From DASVFB01 sp963815965 (lineage in GTDB: Bacteria; Actinomycetota; Thermoleophilia; Gaiellales; Gaiellaceae): a DNA stretch of 64,000 nucleotides. The stretch spans positions 434,001-498,000 of the forward strand of contig CAWFIT010000001.1 of the NCBI GenBank assembly GCA_963815965.1, given 5' to 3'. The number at the start of each line of letters is the position of its first letter. Position 1 is the first letter of the stretch. Both the position numbers and the translations under genes were made by a program. Below the pieces are notes generated by a model. The model saw nothing but the letters and a program-made list of their open reading frames with translations. It was not told the origin of the DNA and ran no database searches. Below are positions 62,861-64,000 of the stretch, piece after piece.

Positions 62861-64000
62861 GCGTCGCCGCCTCGCCCCGTCTCGACGCCGCGCGGCGAGC
62901 GCTCTCCCGCGGCAGCCAGCACCTCCGTGGCCTCCAGCATCCGGACGGCTGGTGGAAGGGCGAGCTCGAGACCAATGTGACGATCGACGCCGAGGACCTC
63001 TTCGTCCGCCACTTCCTCGGCATCCTCACGCCCGAGCAGAAAGAGGCGACTGCCCGCTGGATCCGCTCGAAGCAACGCTACGACGGAAGCTGGGCGACCT
63101 TCTTTGCCGGACCGGCAGACCTGTCGACGACCGTGGAGGCGTACATCGCGCTTCGCCTCGCCGGCGATGCCGCCGACGCGGCGCACATGCGGTCTGCGGC
63201 GGAGCTCGTACGCGATGCCGGAGGGGTCGAGCGCACGCGCGTCTTCACGCGCATGTGGCTCTCGCTCCTGTCGCTCTGGTCGTGGGAGGACGTCCCGGTG
63301 CTGCCTCCCGAGCAGATGTTCCTCCCGCCGCGCGCGCCGCTTTCGATCTATTCGTTCGGCTGCTGGGCGCGGCAGACGCTCGTCGCGCTGTCGATCGCGT
63401 CCGCGCTACGCCCGCGTGCTGCGGTGCCGTTCGGGATCGAGGAGCTCCGTACCGGCGGCGAAGACCCGATGCCTGTCGAGCCCTGGGCGCGCCTCTTCAC
63501 GTTCGCCGACCGCGGCCTGCACCGCTACGAGCGAAAGCCGGTGGCAGCGGTGCGCCGCCGCGCCCTCCGCGCCGCCGAGCAATGGGTCGTCGAACGCCAG
63601 GAGGCGGACGGCTCCTGGGGAGGCATCCAGCCGCCTTGGGTCTGGTCGATCGTCGCTCTGCACGCGCTCGGCTATCCGCTCGACCACCCAGTGATCGAGC
63701 GAGCCCTCGCCGGTCTCGACGCCTTCACGATCGAGGACGAGCAGGGTCGCCGCCTCGAAGCGTGTCAGTCACCCGTGTGGGACACAGCGCTTGCCGTGCT
63801 CGCGCTGCTCGACGCCGGGTTCGACCCGGGCCACGAAGCGGTTGCGCGCGGCGCGCTTTGGCTCGCCGGCCGCGAGGTGCGCGTGCGAGGCGACTGGTCG
63901 GTGCGGCGGCCCGACCTCGAGCCGGGCGGGTTCCCGTTCGAGTTCGCGAACGACAACTACCCCGACGTCGACGACACGGCCGTGGTCGTGCTCGCGCTGC
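62857..64000 (+). CDS. shc: Squalene-hopene cyclase (3' end cut by window)
   Basis: 381 residues are visible of about 630 expected. Alpha-toroid repeats with QW motifs: LRGLQHPDGWWKGELETNVT, RSKQRYDGSWATFF, VERQEADGSWGG. The catalytic DXDD acid motif appears as PDVDDTA, Asp370/Asp372/Asp373, matching the active cyclase rather than a degraded copy. It cyclises squalene to hopene or diplopterol at the membrane. Last visible gene of the operon; downstream hpn genes may follow outside the window. Confidence 0.94.
   Translation, partial: MSVAASPRLDAARRALSRGSQHLRGLQHPDGWWKGELETNVTIDAEDLFVRHFLGILTPEQKEATARWIRSKQRYDGSWATFFAGPADLSTTVEAYIALRLAGDAADAAHMRSAAELVRDAGGVERTRVFTRMWLSLLSLWSWEDVPVLPPEQMFLPPRAPLSIYSFGCWARQTLVALSIASALRPRAAVPFGIEELRTGGEDPMPVEPWARLFTFADRGLHRYERKPVAAVRRRALRAAEQWVVERQEADGSWGGIQPPWVWSIVALHALGYPLDHPVIERALAGLDAFTIEDEQGRRLEACQSPVWDTALAVLALLDAGFDPGHEAVARGALWLAGREVRVRGDWSVRRPDLEPGGFPFEFANDNYPDVDDTAVVVLAL

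Overview
The window is a high-GC (by eye about 70%) chromosomal segment that looks like an actinobacterial lineage of the Thermoleophilia type (Gaiellales/Solirubrobacterales-like). This is inferred from a BTAD/SARP-type regulator, an ANTAR protein, GTG/TTG starts, KorAB, and a hopanoid operon of HpnCDE plus squalene-hopene cyclase. I see no tRNA, rRNA, CRISPR array, phage module or transposase.

Layout. 1-6.4 kb: truncated BTAD-ATPase regulator, then a large exported beta-helix/M14 carboxypeptidase-like protein split by a frameshift. 6.5-15.3 kb: a degenerate amidase, membrane protein, globin, NarL-type regulator divergent from a GAF-PAS kinase, LysR regulator, membrane histidine kinase, two tiny secreted peptides, Ca2+/H+ antiporter. 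15.3-19 kb: a long palindrome, ANTAR protein, CheR-PAS/CheB and an RsbW-like ATPase. 19-25.2 kb: a cyclase-ATPase-peptide-binding fusion with two frameshifts, a methyltransferase and FtsH. 25.2-28.8 kb: a multiply frameshifted PLD/helicase/DUF3427 gene with an internal 161-codon tandem duplication. 29-36.6 kb: exported proteins, LysE exporter, coiled-coil proteins, NAD-formate dehydrogenase, MASE1-PAS kinase. 36.7-41.2 kb: a carbohydrate ABC transporter whose genes all carry many single-base indels. 41.2-48.9 kb: Rieske oxygenase, CbbX-like AAA, Zn-alcohol dehydrogenase, M29 peptidase, a hairpin-rich spacer, MarR-MFS operon, exported BNR protein. 49-58.4 kb: KorA/microprotein/KorB, CBS protein, DUF4389 protein, AraC-DinB regulator, DEAD-box helicase, VOC protein, O-antigen-ligase-like protein and methyltransferase. 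58.4-64 kb: AlkA glycosylase, then a tightly overlapping YjbQ-hpnC-hpnD-hpnE-shc operon running off the end.

How genes work together. The best-supported system is hopanoid synthesis: HpnC, HpnD and HpnE turn farnesyl diphosphate into squalene, which the cyclase converts to hopene; every junction has a 4-nt start/stop overlap. KorA and KorB form a 2-oxoacid:ferredoxin oxidoreductase with an unannotated 52-residue two-helix membrane peptide translationally coupled between them. MarR and the MFS exporter form an autoregulated pair with a perfect 17-bp operator.

The main caution is sequence quality. Frameshifts cluster in a few genes while the protein sequence stays conserved across them and in-frame stops are not seen. 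This fits consensus errors better than natural decay, especially at 36.7-41.2 kb. All assignments are by reading motifs; no database search was run.
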